Positions 36,201 through 43,173 of a DNA stretch of 64,000 nucleotides are shown in pieces (position 1 is the first letter of the stretch; each line of letters begins with the position of its first letter). The notes beneath the pieces were generated by a model. It was not told where the DNA came from. It searched no databases and saw only the letters and a program-made list of their open reading frames with translations. The stretch covers positions 62,001-126,000 of the forward strand of contig NZ_QGDT01000005.1 of the NCBI RefSeq assembly GCF_003149085.1, read 5' to 3'. The translations under genes were made by a program, and so were the position numbers. Source of the stretch: Dyadobacter jejuensis (GTDB taxonomy: Bacteria > Bacteroidota > Bacteroidia > Cytophagales > Spirosomataceae).

Positions 36201-36505
36201 CCTGGACGGTGGAGAATCGGGATGCCCTTTTACCTCGGTTGGGTGGCAATGCCAATCAGGAAGAAACGACTTTCTATCTCGATGACCTATCTTATCTAAG
36301 GCTAAAAAACATTCAGATAGGATATAACCTTCCGTCGGCCTGGATGAAAGCCATAGGGTTAAGTAATTTTAGGATATATGCTTCTTCGGAAAACCTAGCC
36401 ACTTTCACCAAATACCGTGGCTTAGATCCCGAAAAAGGAGGGAATAGGAGCGATGCCTATCCTTTGAATAAGACATATTCCCTGGGGATCAATATTGGCC
36501 TTTAA
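33239..36505 (+). CDS. SusC/RagA-family TonB-linked outer-membrane transporter without STN domain (PUL 3)
   Basis: 1088 residues. The N-terminus (about 1-95) is a weak signal region followed by a polar linker and has no STN domain, unlike the two other SusC proteins here. A carboxypeptidase-regulatory-like domain follows (about 95-175; GLPGVSIVEKGTPNGTT), then the plug signature (EELVVIGYGTQKKVNMTGAV) and the barrel, ending in SLGINIGL. Import of a glycan with the SusD encoded six bases downstream is expected. Without STN, induction must use something other than FecI/FecR. The start could be the first or second Met (33239 or 33242). Confidence 0.94.
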   Translation: MMQKKLPQLIGTLSRQLMLGTLLQGMFIGLLSADDGRARAESIENRFANIESSRTKQVKANSPIETGDKASRRPITHSTNSARNLSATNVDIQVTGKVTDEKGDGLPGVSIVEKGTPNGTTTNVEGEFSMKVAGEASVLSLSFIGYVSQEVTIGSQTSLMVKMLPEDKSLEELVVIGYGTQKKVNMTGAVSSVKIDDKITSRSLSNVSSGLSGLVPGLAVSQNTGMAGRNGASLVIRGLGTVNDAGPLVVVDGMPDVDINRLNMNDIESVSVLKDATSSSVYGSRAANGVILITTKSGRGQEKATINFSANYAAQVPTKGFSFLADYPRALTIHQRAAAVNTLPSNYLFKNGTIDQWMALGMLDPLAYPNTNWWDIITRTGSLQNYNLSASGGSDKSNFFLSIGMMNEKGIQINNDFKRYNARFNYDYKIRKNINTGIKFNGNWSKFTYALEDGFTDDDPLNTAGFDMQAAIAGITPYDPISGRFGGVMAYNEDLQAYNPYTVYINNLNRQNRQEANTSMYLDWEPVNGLVARVDYALNYYNQFRYRADTPNQAYNFQTMTDGSRVYVGTNAGISNFTDTGYKTMLNARLNYTKTLGTNHHFNALFVYSEEYWYDRYQASSRNDRLYPTLSEIDAALTDIQTTGGNSSAEGLRSYIGRLNYAAFDKYLVELNFRSDGSSKFSTGSQFGFFPSAALGWRFTEEKFISQFTGNFLTNGKIRASYGGLGNNSGVNRYEQQETLGAQNYMLGGTIVKGFVNSKLVNQSLSWETTNVFNLGVDLGFLNNRLTAEMDYYDRLTKGMNRPSDMSLLLTGAYEAPRKNIGNMRNKGVEMTLSWRDRYRQVNYGFVLNASYNKTKLESWNEFLNKGYTFVNMPYHFLYTYQDAGIAQTWDDVYNATPQGASPGDILRKDVNGDGKIDSNDKVADPNIQRDRPTTNFSLIGNMSWRGFDLNVLMAGAAGRKDYWLNNYNKVNIPTQRYASSEIHWNNTWTVENRDALLPRLGGNANQEETTFYLDDLSYLRLKNIQIGYNLPSAWMKAIGLSNFRIYASSENLATFTKYRGLDPEKGGNRSDAYPLNKTYSLGINIGL

Positions 36506-36511
36506 CTTGAA

Positions 36512-38359
36512 ATGAAAATGAAAAATATCAGTATTAAGATTTTAGGGTCACTCGTTTTGGTAGCGATGCTGTTGGGGCTCAACGCCTGTACGAGCGATCT
36601 GCTAGAGCAGCAACCCACCACCGAACTGGGAGCCAATGCCTTTTGGAAAACAGAAGCCGACGCCAGTTTCGCCTTACAAGGGGCCTATGCCTCTATCCGG
36701 CCGTTATTTGACCGGGATTATTATCTTGAAGGTCATGGAGAGTATGTCCGGGCTCGCGGTACCAGCGCCACTAATGGGAACCTTTCTAAGGGCGATGCTT
36801 ACCATGGTGGTGACTACAACCCAACAGGTTATGGTGATAATTTCGATAAAATGTTCCGGTATCTATACGGAGGGGTGAACCGTACCAATTATGTCATCGA
36901 AAACGTGAATAGGATGTTGGCAACTGCAGCTCCTGGTTCGGTGGCCAATCTGGAGACTATATTGGGAGAGGCCAAGTTACTCCGTGGGATGGTATACTTC
37001 AGGCTGATCTCTATGTGGGGTGATGTGCCTTATATTTACCAAGTCGTCAACGACAACTCAGAGGTAGCCAGCCTGGCGCGTATGCCGATAGCGCAGGTAA
37101 AAGACTCTATCATGGCCGATTTCGATTATGCCTTCGAAAAACTTCCTGTGAAGTCGACGGTGGCAGGTAGAGCGGCAAAGCCCGCAGCCTTGGCCTTTAG
37201 AGGGAAATTGCAACTCTACTGGGCGAGTTGGAACAAGTTTGGATGGCCTGAGTTGGATACTTTTAAGCCCGATGCTAATGAAGCTACCAAGGCCTATAAG
37301 GCCGCTGCTGACGATTTTAACAAGGTGATTACCGAGTATGGCCTTAACTTGTACAAAAATGGTGAGCCCGGAGAGATCGACTCCGTAGGGCAGGCCGATA
37401 AGCTTCCAAATTATTATTATCTGTTTACACCTTTGGCCAACGGGGATCCCGAAATTATCATGGGCTTTACCCATGGTGGTACCGGTACGGGACAGGGAGA
37501 AGAACTAATGCGTGATGTAGCGGGAAGGTCCCATGAGGGGTCTCAATGCTGGGTTTCTCCTCGGTATGAAATCGCCGATCGGTACCAATCGACCCTAACC
37601 GGAGACTTTGCCCCAAAATTGATTCCTATGAATCCGGCCACTGCTGGTGCACGTACGGCGGCCAATTCGGCCTTGAACCCGGCAAGCTATAAGAACCGCG
37701 ACTATCGGATGAAATCTTCCATAATGTGGGACTATGAAATGAGTGTAGGGATGATCTCTCTTAAATCGACCGGATGGGTGCCTTTCGTTTATAAAACATG
37801 GAACCAGCCCATTACGATCAATGGAGTGAAATATACCACCTATAATACCGATGGAAGCAATTCCGGTTACGTTTTCCGGAAGTTTTTGAGGAACTACGCC
37901 GGGCAAGGACGTAGTGATGGAGACTATACTTATCCGGTAATGCGCCTAGCCGACGTGTTCCTGATGTATGCTGAAGCGACCAATGCCGTAAATGGTCCGC
38001 AGGCCGACGCCATTGCTTTGGTGAATCGGGTGCGGCATAGAGGCAATCTGCCGGCTCTATCTTCAGACAAAACAGCCAATGCGACCGCTTTTTTTAATGC
38101 CATCGAACAAGAACGTATTATTGAGCTTCTGGGAGAGGGACAAAGGGGCTTCGACTTGCGGCGGTGGAGAGCGCTGGAGCGAGTGTGGGGTGCCCCCTAT
38201 TCCGAAGGGGTATGGCGTATAGACTCGCATGGGGCTAATATTAGTAGGTATTATCAAAACGCCTCAGAAAGAGAATATCAGCAAAATTATATTTTCCGAA
38301 TTCCCCCAGGGGAACGGGATAGAAATCCTAACCTTACCCAAAATACTCCTTGGTTGTAA
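36512..38359 (+). CDS. SusD/RagB-family lipoprotein (PUL 3)
   Basis: 615 residues, lipoprotein signal with Cys26 (LGLNAC). SusD features: LLEQQPTTELGANAFWKTEA after the Cys, EAKLLRGMVYFRLISMWGDV near residue 155, YPVMRLADVFLMYAEATNAV and EQERIIELLGEGQRGFDLRR. At 615 residues it is longer than the two other SusD proteins here. The start is at 36512 with a second in-frame ATG at 36518. It is tightly linked to susC (six bases) and followed by two small lipoprotein genes. Confidence 0.94.
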   Translation: MKMKNISIKILGSLVLVAMLLGLNACTSDLLEQQPTTELGANAFWKTEADASFALQGAYASIRPLFDRDYYLEGHGEYVRARGTSATNGNLSKGDAYHGGDYNPTGYGDNFDKMFRYLYGGVNRTNYVIENVNRMLATAAPGSVANLETILGEAKLLRGMVYFRLISMWGDVPYIYQVVNDNSEVASLARMPIAQVKDSIMADFDYAFEKLPVKSTVAGRAAKPAALAFRGKLQLYWASWNKFGWPELDTFKPDANEATKAYKAAADDFNKVITEYGLNLYKNGEPGEIDSVGQADKLPNYYYLFTPLANGDPEIIMGFTHGGTGTGQGEELMRDVAGRSHEGSQCWVSPRYEIADRYQSTLTGDFAPKLIPMNPATAGARTAANSALNPASYKNRDYRMKSSIMWDYEMSVGMISLKSTGWVPFVYKTWNQPITINGVKYTTYNTDGSNSGYVFRKFLRNYAGQGRSDGDYTYPVMRLADVFLMYAEATNAVNGPQADAIALVNRVRHRGNLPALSSDKTANATAFFNAIEQERIIELLGEGQRGFDLRRWRALERVWGAPYSEGVWRIDSHGANISRYYQNASEREYQQNYIFRIPPGERDRNPNLTQNTPWL

Positions 38360-38394
38360 GATAAGTCGACTTTTTAGAGCAAAATAATATCAAG

Positions 38395-38802
38395 ATGAAA
38401 AATATAACCAACATTATTAGTTCCTTTTTCCTGCTGTCGCTCCTGTTTTTGGGGTGTAAGGAAGACTATCCCGTCGATGAAGATGGCCTGCTCATCACCA
38501 CTCGAACAGATTGTTATGTGAGTAACTTTGAACTTTTGGGTTCCGATTTTCAAACGGTGCGGACTAAGAATCCGGCTATCGATACCATCGCCCAGACCAT
38601 CGACGTGGAAGTGTTTTATGGTACCGACCTCAAAAACCTATATCCACAGTTCTCGCTGGTCACCGATGCAAAGCTAGATCCTAAAATTACCGGCAAGGTC
38701 GATTTTTCGGATTTGACCAAACCAAAGGTATATACAGTGGTGTCCGGTAACCGGCAAATCCGGAAAGACTATACGGTTAAAATAACGGTTCAAAAACCTT
38801 AA
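38395..38802 (+). CDS. Small surface lipoprotein of PUL 3 (possible glycan-binding protein)
   Basis: 135 residues with a lipoprotein signal (LLFLGC, Cys21) followed by KEDYPVDEDG, an acidic run that resembles surface-export signals of Bacteroidota lipoproteins. The remaining ~100 residues look like one immunoglobulin-like beta-sandwich (IDTIAQTIDVEVFYGTDLKN to KDYTVKITVQ), as in DUF5018-type domains of surface glycan-binding proteins. No catalytic motif is visible. It lies 35 bases after susD and eight bases before the next lipoprotein gene. Role is inferred from position. Confidence 0.65.
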   Translation: MKNITNIISSFFLLSLLFLGCKEDYPVDEDGLLITTRTDCYVSNFELLGSDFQTVRTKNPAIDTIAQTIDVEVFYGTDLKNLYPQFSLVTDAKLDPKITGKVDFSDLTKPKVYTVVSGNRQIRKDYTVKITVQKP

Positions 38803-38810
38803 AACTTGAA

Positions 38811-39797
38811 ATGATGAATCTAAAATATAAATATTTAGCAGCCTTGCTCATTCCCTTACTGACGATGGTATGGAGTTGTAAGGAAGAGGATGGCCTGACG
38901 GTGGTTCCTAAAAATGAGTTCCAAAACGACTGTATCAAAAGGAGTCTGGGGCCTAACGTAGTAGGCTTGGACATAGAATTCGCCTATGCAATGGCCATTC
39001 CCAAGAGCTTGGGGAAAATCGTGTCGGCAGAAGTAGTGGCTAGCGTGGCCGGTGCTGAGGCAACCTATCTCGAAAACAAGTCCTACTATACCAATGGAAG
39101 TGGACAGGATATTGGTATTACCATCGGAAATAAGTCGGTAAATGCGGACGGGAAAACTTCCGTGACTTTTACAACCGATACTACGGCAGCCACCTTGCGG
39201 TATTTTTATAGAATACCTGCGAGTGCTAAGGGTAAGGAGATATCGTTCGTATTCTCAGCCACAGCTAGCAACGGCACCACCGTCTCTTATAACATGGGGC
39301 CATATAAAGTTGCTACTATGGATATGGTGCTCGATTTGCCCGTAAAGGATAGTTCGGCCGCTTATATATCCATTGAAGACATGGCCGTATATGGTCCCGC
39401 CCAGGCGGCTACCAACGCCAGTAAAATCGACCTGGTATATTTATATCGGTCTATTCCTAACGTGGTGTTTGGCCATGGTTTGGTAGCTCCGTCTAGTACG
39501 ACTTACTTGCCCAATATTACCCTGCCGGCAGGGGTCAATCGCTCGGCCAAAGTCAATAAGGTATGGGCCCTAAGAGATTTGCACCTGGCCAGGTTACAAT
39601 ATGGTATTTATATCGACGATTTGGATTTCCAAACCCTCGATATCAATACCGCCCCCGACTATGCCATTAACCTTAAAGCCGAGTCGGGAGTATGGGTAGA
39701 AACCGCCGATGGGAAGTACCGGGCTTATATCTATATCAACTCGGTCAATAATACCGGAAAAAGTGCGACCATCAGTATTAAGAGATATACCCTATAA
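38811..39797 (+). CDS. Lipoprotein of PUL 3, DUF4466-like (tentative)
   Basis: 328 residues, lipoprotein signal with Cys23 (TMVWSC) and the same KEE-rich start as its neighbour. The body is all beta in appearance (IVSAEVVASVAGAEATYLEN, KTSVTFTTDTTAATLRYFYR, GVWVETADGKYRAYIYINSV). It resembles DUF4466-type proteins encoded next to SusD, but this assignment is from memory of the pattern only. A function as surface glycan-binding protein fits its place as the last gene of the SusCD operon. A bidirectional terminator follows directly. Confidence 0.6.
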   Translation: MMNLKYKYLAALLIPLLTMVWSCKEEDGLTVVPKNEFQNDCIKRSLGPNVVGLDIEFAYAMAIPKSLGKIVSAEVVASVAGAEATYLENKSYYTNGSGQDIGITIGNKSVNADGKTSVTFTTDTTAATLRYFYRIPASAKGKEISFVFSATASNGTTVSYNMGPYKVATMDMVLDLPVKDSSAAYISIEDMAVYGPAQAATNASKIDLVYLYRSIPNVVFGHGLVAPSSTTYLPNITLPAGVNRSAKVNKVWALRDLHLARLQYGIYIDDLDFQTLDINTAPDYAINLKAESGVWVETADGKYRAYIYINSVNNTGKSATISIKRYTL

Positions 39798-39813
39798 TAG
39801 GGGATGAGGTCCC

Positions 39814-39845
39814 ATAGACGCCCTGTTTTTTAGCAGGGCGTCTAT
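39814..39845. terminator. Bidirectional terminator between PUL 3 and GH16 gene
   Basis: Perfect 12-bp arms atagacgccctg (39814-39825) and complement (39834-39845). It lies between two convergent genes; the right arm overlaps the stop codon of the GH16 gene. Confidence 0.85.
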
Positions 39846-40720
39846 TCTAACTTCCAGGTTCTTACCCATTCGTACTGAGTGGTACGTTGCTCCCAGCTAC
39901 CACTTTCCACTAAGCCGCCATCGGCAGGGATGGGGTTCCAGTCGTAAGTTTCTATGGCCATATGCAAGTAAGCGGGCATATCCCAGGACACGGTAGGGTT
40001 TAAAGAATAGGCATATTTCCCATCCAAGTAAAAGCGAATTTCTTCAGGCGATTTCCACCAAGCACCATATACATAAAACCTTTCATGGTTTTTTGTTTCA
40101 GGAACGATCATGTCCTGAACCCTTTCACTTTTAGGGTGGCAGGTCGTTTCGCGGTGAATGGCATTGGCATGGAAGATCTGGTCCCAGTTTTTCGCCCAGG
40201 AATCCGTCTTTTCTGTAGTTCGTCCCACACATTCCTGAATGTCGAGTTCGAGCTTTTTGTCGCAGTCGTATTTGGACATAAGCCAAAAAGTGGAGGACAT
40301 GACGGTGCTGTTGGCCTTCATTTTACATTCGTAATACCAACCTACCTGTCCGGCATTGAGGGCCCTTACAATGCCCCCCTGGTGAGTGAATTTCTTGCCA
40401 TTCTTCATCACCTCTTGGTCCAGTTTGCCCACGGTGACGTTAAGTTTTCCATCTTTTACTACCACATTGCTGTCCTTAAAAAGTCCAGGAGGACGTCCAT
40501 CCCAGGTCCATCCATTGCCTATAGGCTCACTCTGCCATTTCTGTAAGTTGAGCTCCGAGCCGTCAAATTCGTCGGAAAGGGATGCTACCGGACTCCATGT
40601 CTTATCGGCCGGTTTGGGGTCGTTATTGGCTATAAAGTAGGGCTGCTGAGCTTGTACGGCCTCTTTGCTGGCGCACGAAAATAGCAGAAGTGCTATGAGT
40701 GAATATTCGAGTTTGATCAT
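39842..40720 (-). CDS. GH16-family glycoside hydrolase lipoprotein (agarase/porphyranase-like)
   Basis: Start chosen at the ATG at 40720 (MIKLEYSLIALLLFSC), which begins a lipoprotein signal with Cys16; 292 residues. The GH16 catalytic motif is E158-L-D160-I-Q-E163, nucleophile and acid/base around the middle Asp, in the ExDxxE spacing of agarases, porphyranases and carrageenases. GWTWDGRPPGLFKDSNVVVK near 71-90 and GWYYECKMKANSTVMSSTFW are typical of the marine galactanase branch. It should cut internal beta-linkages of an algal galactan at the cell surface. The gene faces PUL 3 and shares its terminator. The exact subfamily is not settled. Confidence 0.88.
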   Translation of the reverse strand: MIKLEYSLIALLLFSCASKEAVQAQQPYFIANNDPKPADKTWSPVASLSDEFDGSELNLQKWQSEPIGNGWTWDGRPPGLFKDSNVVVKDGKLNVTVGKLDQEVMKNGKKFTHQGGIVRALNAGQVGWYYECKMKANSTVMSSTFWLMSKYDCDKKLELDIQECVGRTTEKTDSWAKNWDQIFHANAIHRETTCHPKSERVQDMIVPETKNHERFYVYGAWWKSPEEIRFYLDGKYAYSLNPTVSWDMPAYLHMAIETYDWNPIPADGGLVESGSWEQRTTQYEWVRTWKLE

Positions 40721-41243
40721 GATAGATGGTGAGAAATTGTTCACAACAAAGCTCAATTTTTAATTGAAATAGTATTATTAGTGTTTCAGCAAAGAGTGGT
40801 ATCAATTTGGCATATTTAAGTATATGGAGCCATAGGTTTATAAAAGTAGGGAAAGCTTAAAATGATTAATCGAGGATTTCGATCATTGGGGTTACCGGTA
40901 CTTTTATACTAGAAAAGCCTGAAAAGTACCATTAATGACCGTAAAAGTCACATATTATTCAAGGTTTTCGATCTATTTTTATATTTCATCTCGATATTGT
41001 ACTCGATGTTGCTCTCTGGCCGTCAGATCAGCCAGATGGGCCTGAGTCTGCGCATGGGGGTATGGCCACACCGATAATAATAAAATTCCCTCGGGCTAAG
41101 AAGGTAAAAGGCTATGCGAAGGACTTCATTTGTTTGTAATGAAATGGTAGGGCAACACGATGTATAATATAGTTGATGGCAAAATCTATTCACTAACCCC
41201 AATCCGACGCGAGGGACTCCCCGGCGGAGGCAAAATTTATTCT
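40721..41243. other. Divergent gap between GH16 and heparinase II/III genes
   Basis: About 520 bases without a gene. It must hold two divergent promoters. A 12-bp imperfect tandem repeat (ctcgatattgta, ctcgatgttgct; 40990-41013) is the only structured element noticed. Confidence 0.45.
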
Positions 41244-43112
41244 ATGAAAAATAAACTATTCCTAACCTTAACTTTTATTGGTTTACTTGCCGCAGTAGCC
41301 TTTGAATCCGCAGCGCAGACTCAAGTGCTTTCTACTATGGAGCAGACACACCCTCGATTACTATTATTGAAGGGTGAAGAGAAGCAGCTGCTCCAGAATA
41401 TTGAAAAGAACCCAGGCTGGAATAAGCTGCATCTGGCCATACTGACCGAGTGCGACCAACTCTTAGACCAGCCGCCCGTAGAGCGTATTCAAATAGGAAA
41501 AAGACTACTCGACAAATCACGGGAGGCCTTACGCCGTATCTTTCAGTTGTCCTATGCCTACCGTACTACTGGAAAGGTTCAGTATTTTAAACGTGCCGAA
41601 AAGGAAATGTTGGCGATTTCGGCCTTTGAGGATTGGAATCCTAGCCATTTTTTGGACGTGGCCGAAATGACCATGGCGCTGGCCATAGGATACGACTGGC
41701 TGTATGATCCGCTTTCGGCTGAGAGTAAGTCGCTTATCAAAAGGGCCATCATCGAAAAAGGTATTGAGCCTTCCTTTGAAAATAAATACAATGGGTTTTT
41801 AAAGGCGCAACATAATTGGAACCAGGTATGCAATGCCGGAATGACCTTCGGTGCATTGGCCATTGCAGAAGATGAACCAGCCTTGGCCGAAAAAGTGATC
41901 CAACGGTCAGTAAAGTCTATTCCATTGGCGATCGATCATTCCTATAAGCCCGATGGAGCTTATCCCGAAGGATTTAGCTATTGGGGCTATGGAACAAGTT
42001 TCAATGTCCTATTTAATAGTGCGATGGAAAAGGCCATAGGGACCGATTTTGGACTGTCGGAGCTGCCGGGCTATTTAAAAACTGCCGGGTTTATGCAACA
42101 TATCGTAGGACCGACAGGCCTGGCTTATAACTGGGGAGATAGCGGACTCAAGGAAGGGCTTACTCCCGCCATGTTCTGGTTTGCTTCCAAGACCGACGAC
42201 CCTACCTTGTTATGGAGCCAGATGGAACATTTGGAGAACGCCTCTTCGCGCTTAGTAAGTAACCGCATCTTGCCAGCCGCCCTTATTTGGGGAGCACATT
42301 ATCAGTCTAGTAAGGTAAAGGCCCCTAAGGAATTGCTCTGGACAGGGCAGGGGCCAAGTCCTGTAGCCTATATGCGGACGTCCTGGACCGACCCCGATGC
42401 CATTTTCGTAGGTTTTAAAACCGGCTCTCCTTCAGTCAATCATGCCCATATGGATGTAGGATCCTTTGTGGTGGATGCACAGGGCGAACGCTGGGCGATG
42501 GATTTTGGAAGCCAAGGTTACAACTCTTTAGAGTCCAAAGGGGTAGATTTATGGAACAGGAGTCAAAACTCGCAACGCTGGGAGGTGTTCCGATATAATA
42601 ATATGGCTCATAACACCCTCACTTTTAACGATTCCCTGCAACGGGTAAAAGGGTATGCCAAAATAGATGGGGTATCATCTAAAGCAAGCAATTTATTTGC
42701 CATTTCCGATCTGTCAGACTTATATACTGGACAGGTGCAATCGGCCAAAAGAGGAGTCGCTATCGTAAATAAGAAAGCGGTGAAAATTCAGGATGAAATC
42801 ACCACGGGTGCCAAAGCGGCAGGCTTGCGCTGGAATATGCTGACGGCAGCCGAAGCCAAAATAGTAAACAATCATACTATAGAATTGACTCAGAACGGCA
42901 AGAAAATGTTCTTGCGGTTCGATGCCAACCATCCTATAGAACTGCAAACCTGGAGTACCAAACCGACCCATAGCTATGATGCTGAAAATCCTGGGACCAT
43001 ATTCGTAGGGTTTACAACTACCGTACCGGCTCAGTCCACCCTCCAGGTCTCTGCCGTATTGAGTGAAAAAATAGTAAAAACCACAAAGGCTAGCCTAGCC
43101 GACTGGAAATAA
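41244..43112 (+). CDS. Heparinase II/III-family polysaccharide lyase
   Basis: Start chosen at 41244 (MKNKLFLTLTFIGLLAAVAF), a clear signal peptide; the frame is open from 41160 but those 28 codons look non-coding. 622 residues. The first half is an alpha/alpha toroid (HPRLLLLKGEEKQLLQNIEK, YDWLYDPLSAESKSLIKRAI, NWNQVCNAGMTFGALAIAED); the second half is the beta-sheet heparinase II/III domain with NHAHMDVGSFVVDAQGERWA and NMAHNTLTFND. Asn/His residues in QHNWNQVCN and His in SVNHAHMD are likely catalytic. Such lyases cleave uronic-acid-containing glycans; the glycan is unknown. It may belong with PUL 3 although transcribed separately. Confidence 0.85.
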   Translation: MKNKLFLTLTFIGLLAAVAFESAAQTQVLSTMEQTHPRLLLLKGEEKQLLQNIEKNPGWNKLHLAILTECDQLLDQPPVERIQIGKRLLDKSREALRRIFQLSYAYRTTGKVQYFKRAEKEMLAISAFEDWNPSHFLDVAEMTMALAIGYDWLYDPLSAESKSLIKRAIIEKGIEPSFENKYNGFLKAQHNWNQVCNAGMTFGALAIAEDEPALAEKVIQRSVKSIPLAIDHSYKPDGAYPEGFSYWGYGTSFNVLFNSAMEKAIGTDFGLSELPGYLKTAGFMQHIVGPTGLAYNWGDSGLKEGLTPAMFWFASKTDDPTLLWSQMEHLENASSRLVSNRILPAALIWGAHYQSSKVKAPKELLWTGQGPSPVAYMRTSWTDPDAIFVGFKTGSPSVNHAHMDVGSFVVDAQGERWAMDFGSQGYNSLESKGVDLWNRSQNSQRWEVFRYNNMAHNTLTFNDSLQRVKGYAKIDGVSSKASNLFAISDLSDLYTGQVQSAKRGVAIVNKKAVKIQDEITTGAKAAGLRWNMLTAAEAKIVNNHTIELTQNGKKMFLRFDANHPIELQTWSTKPTHSYDAENPGTIFVGFTTTVPAQSTLQVSAVLSEKIVKTTKASLADWK

Positions 43113-43130
43113 ATTGGAGTAAAACCTAAT

Positions 43131-43173
43131 TCTACCAAAGGCAGGCTTACCGGCTAAGTTGGCCTTTGGTAGA
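43131..43173. terminator. Bidirectional terminator between lyase and receptor genes
   Basis: Perfect 12-bp arms tctaccaaaggc (43131-43142) and complement (43162-43173). The right arm lies in the last codons of the convergent receptor gene. Confidence 0.8.

Noticed and set aside
41160-41243. In-frame 28-codon extension of the heparinase II/III gene
   Set aside because: It precedes a clean signal peptide at 41244 and contains no membrane or domain features, so translation from 41160 is unlikely.
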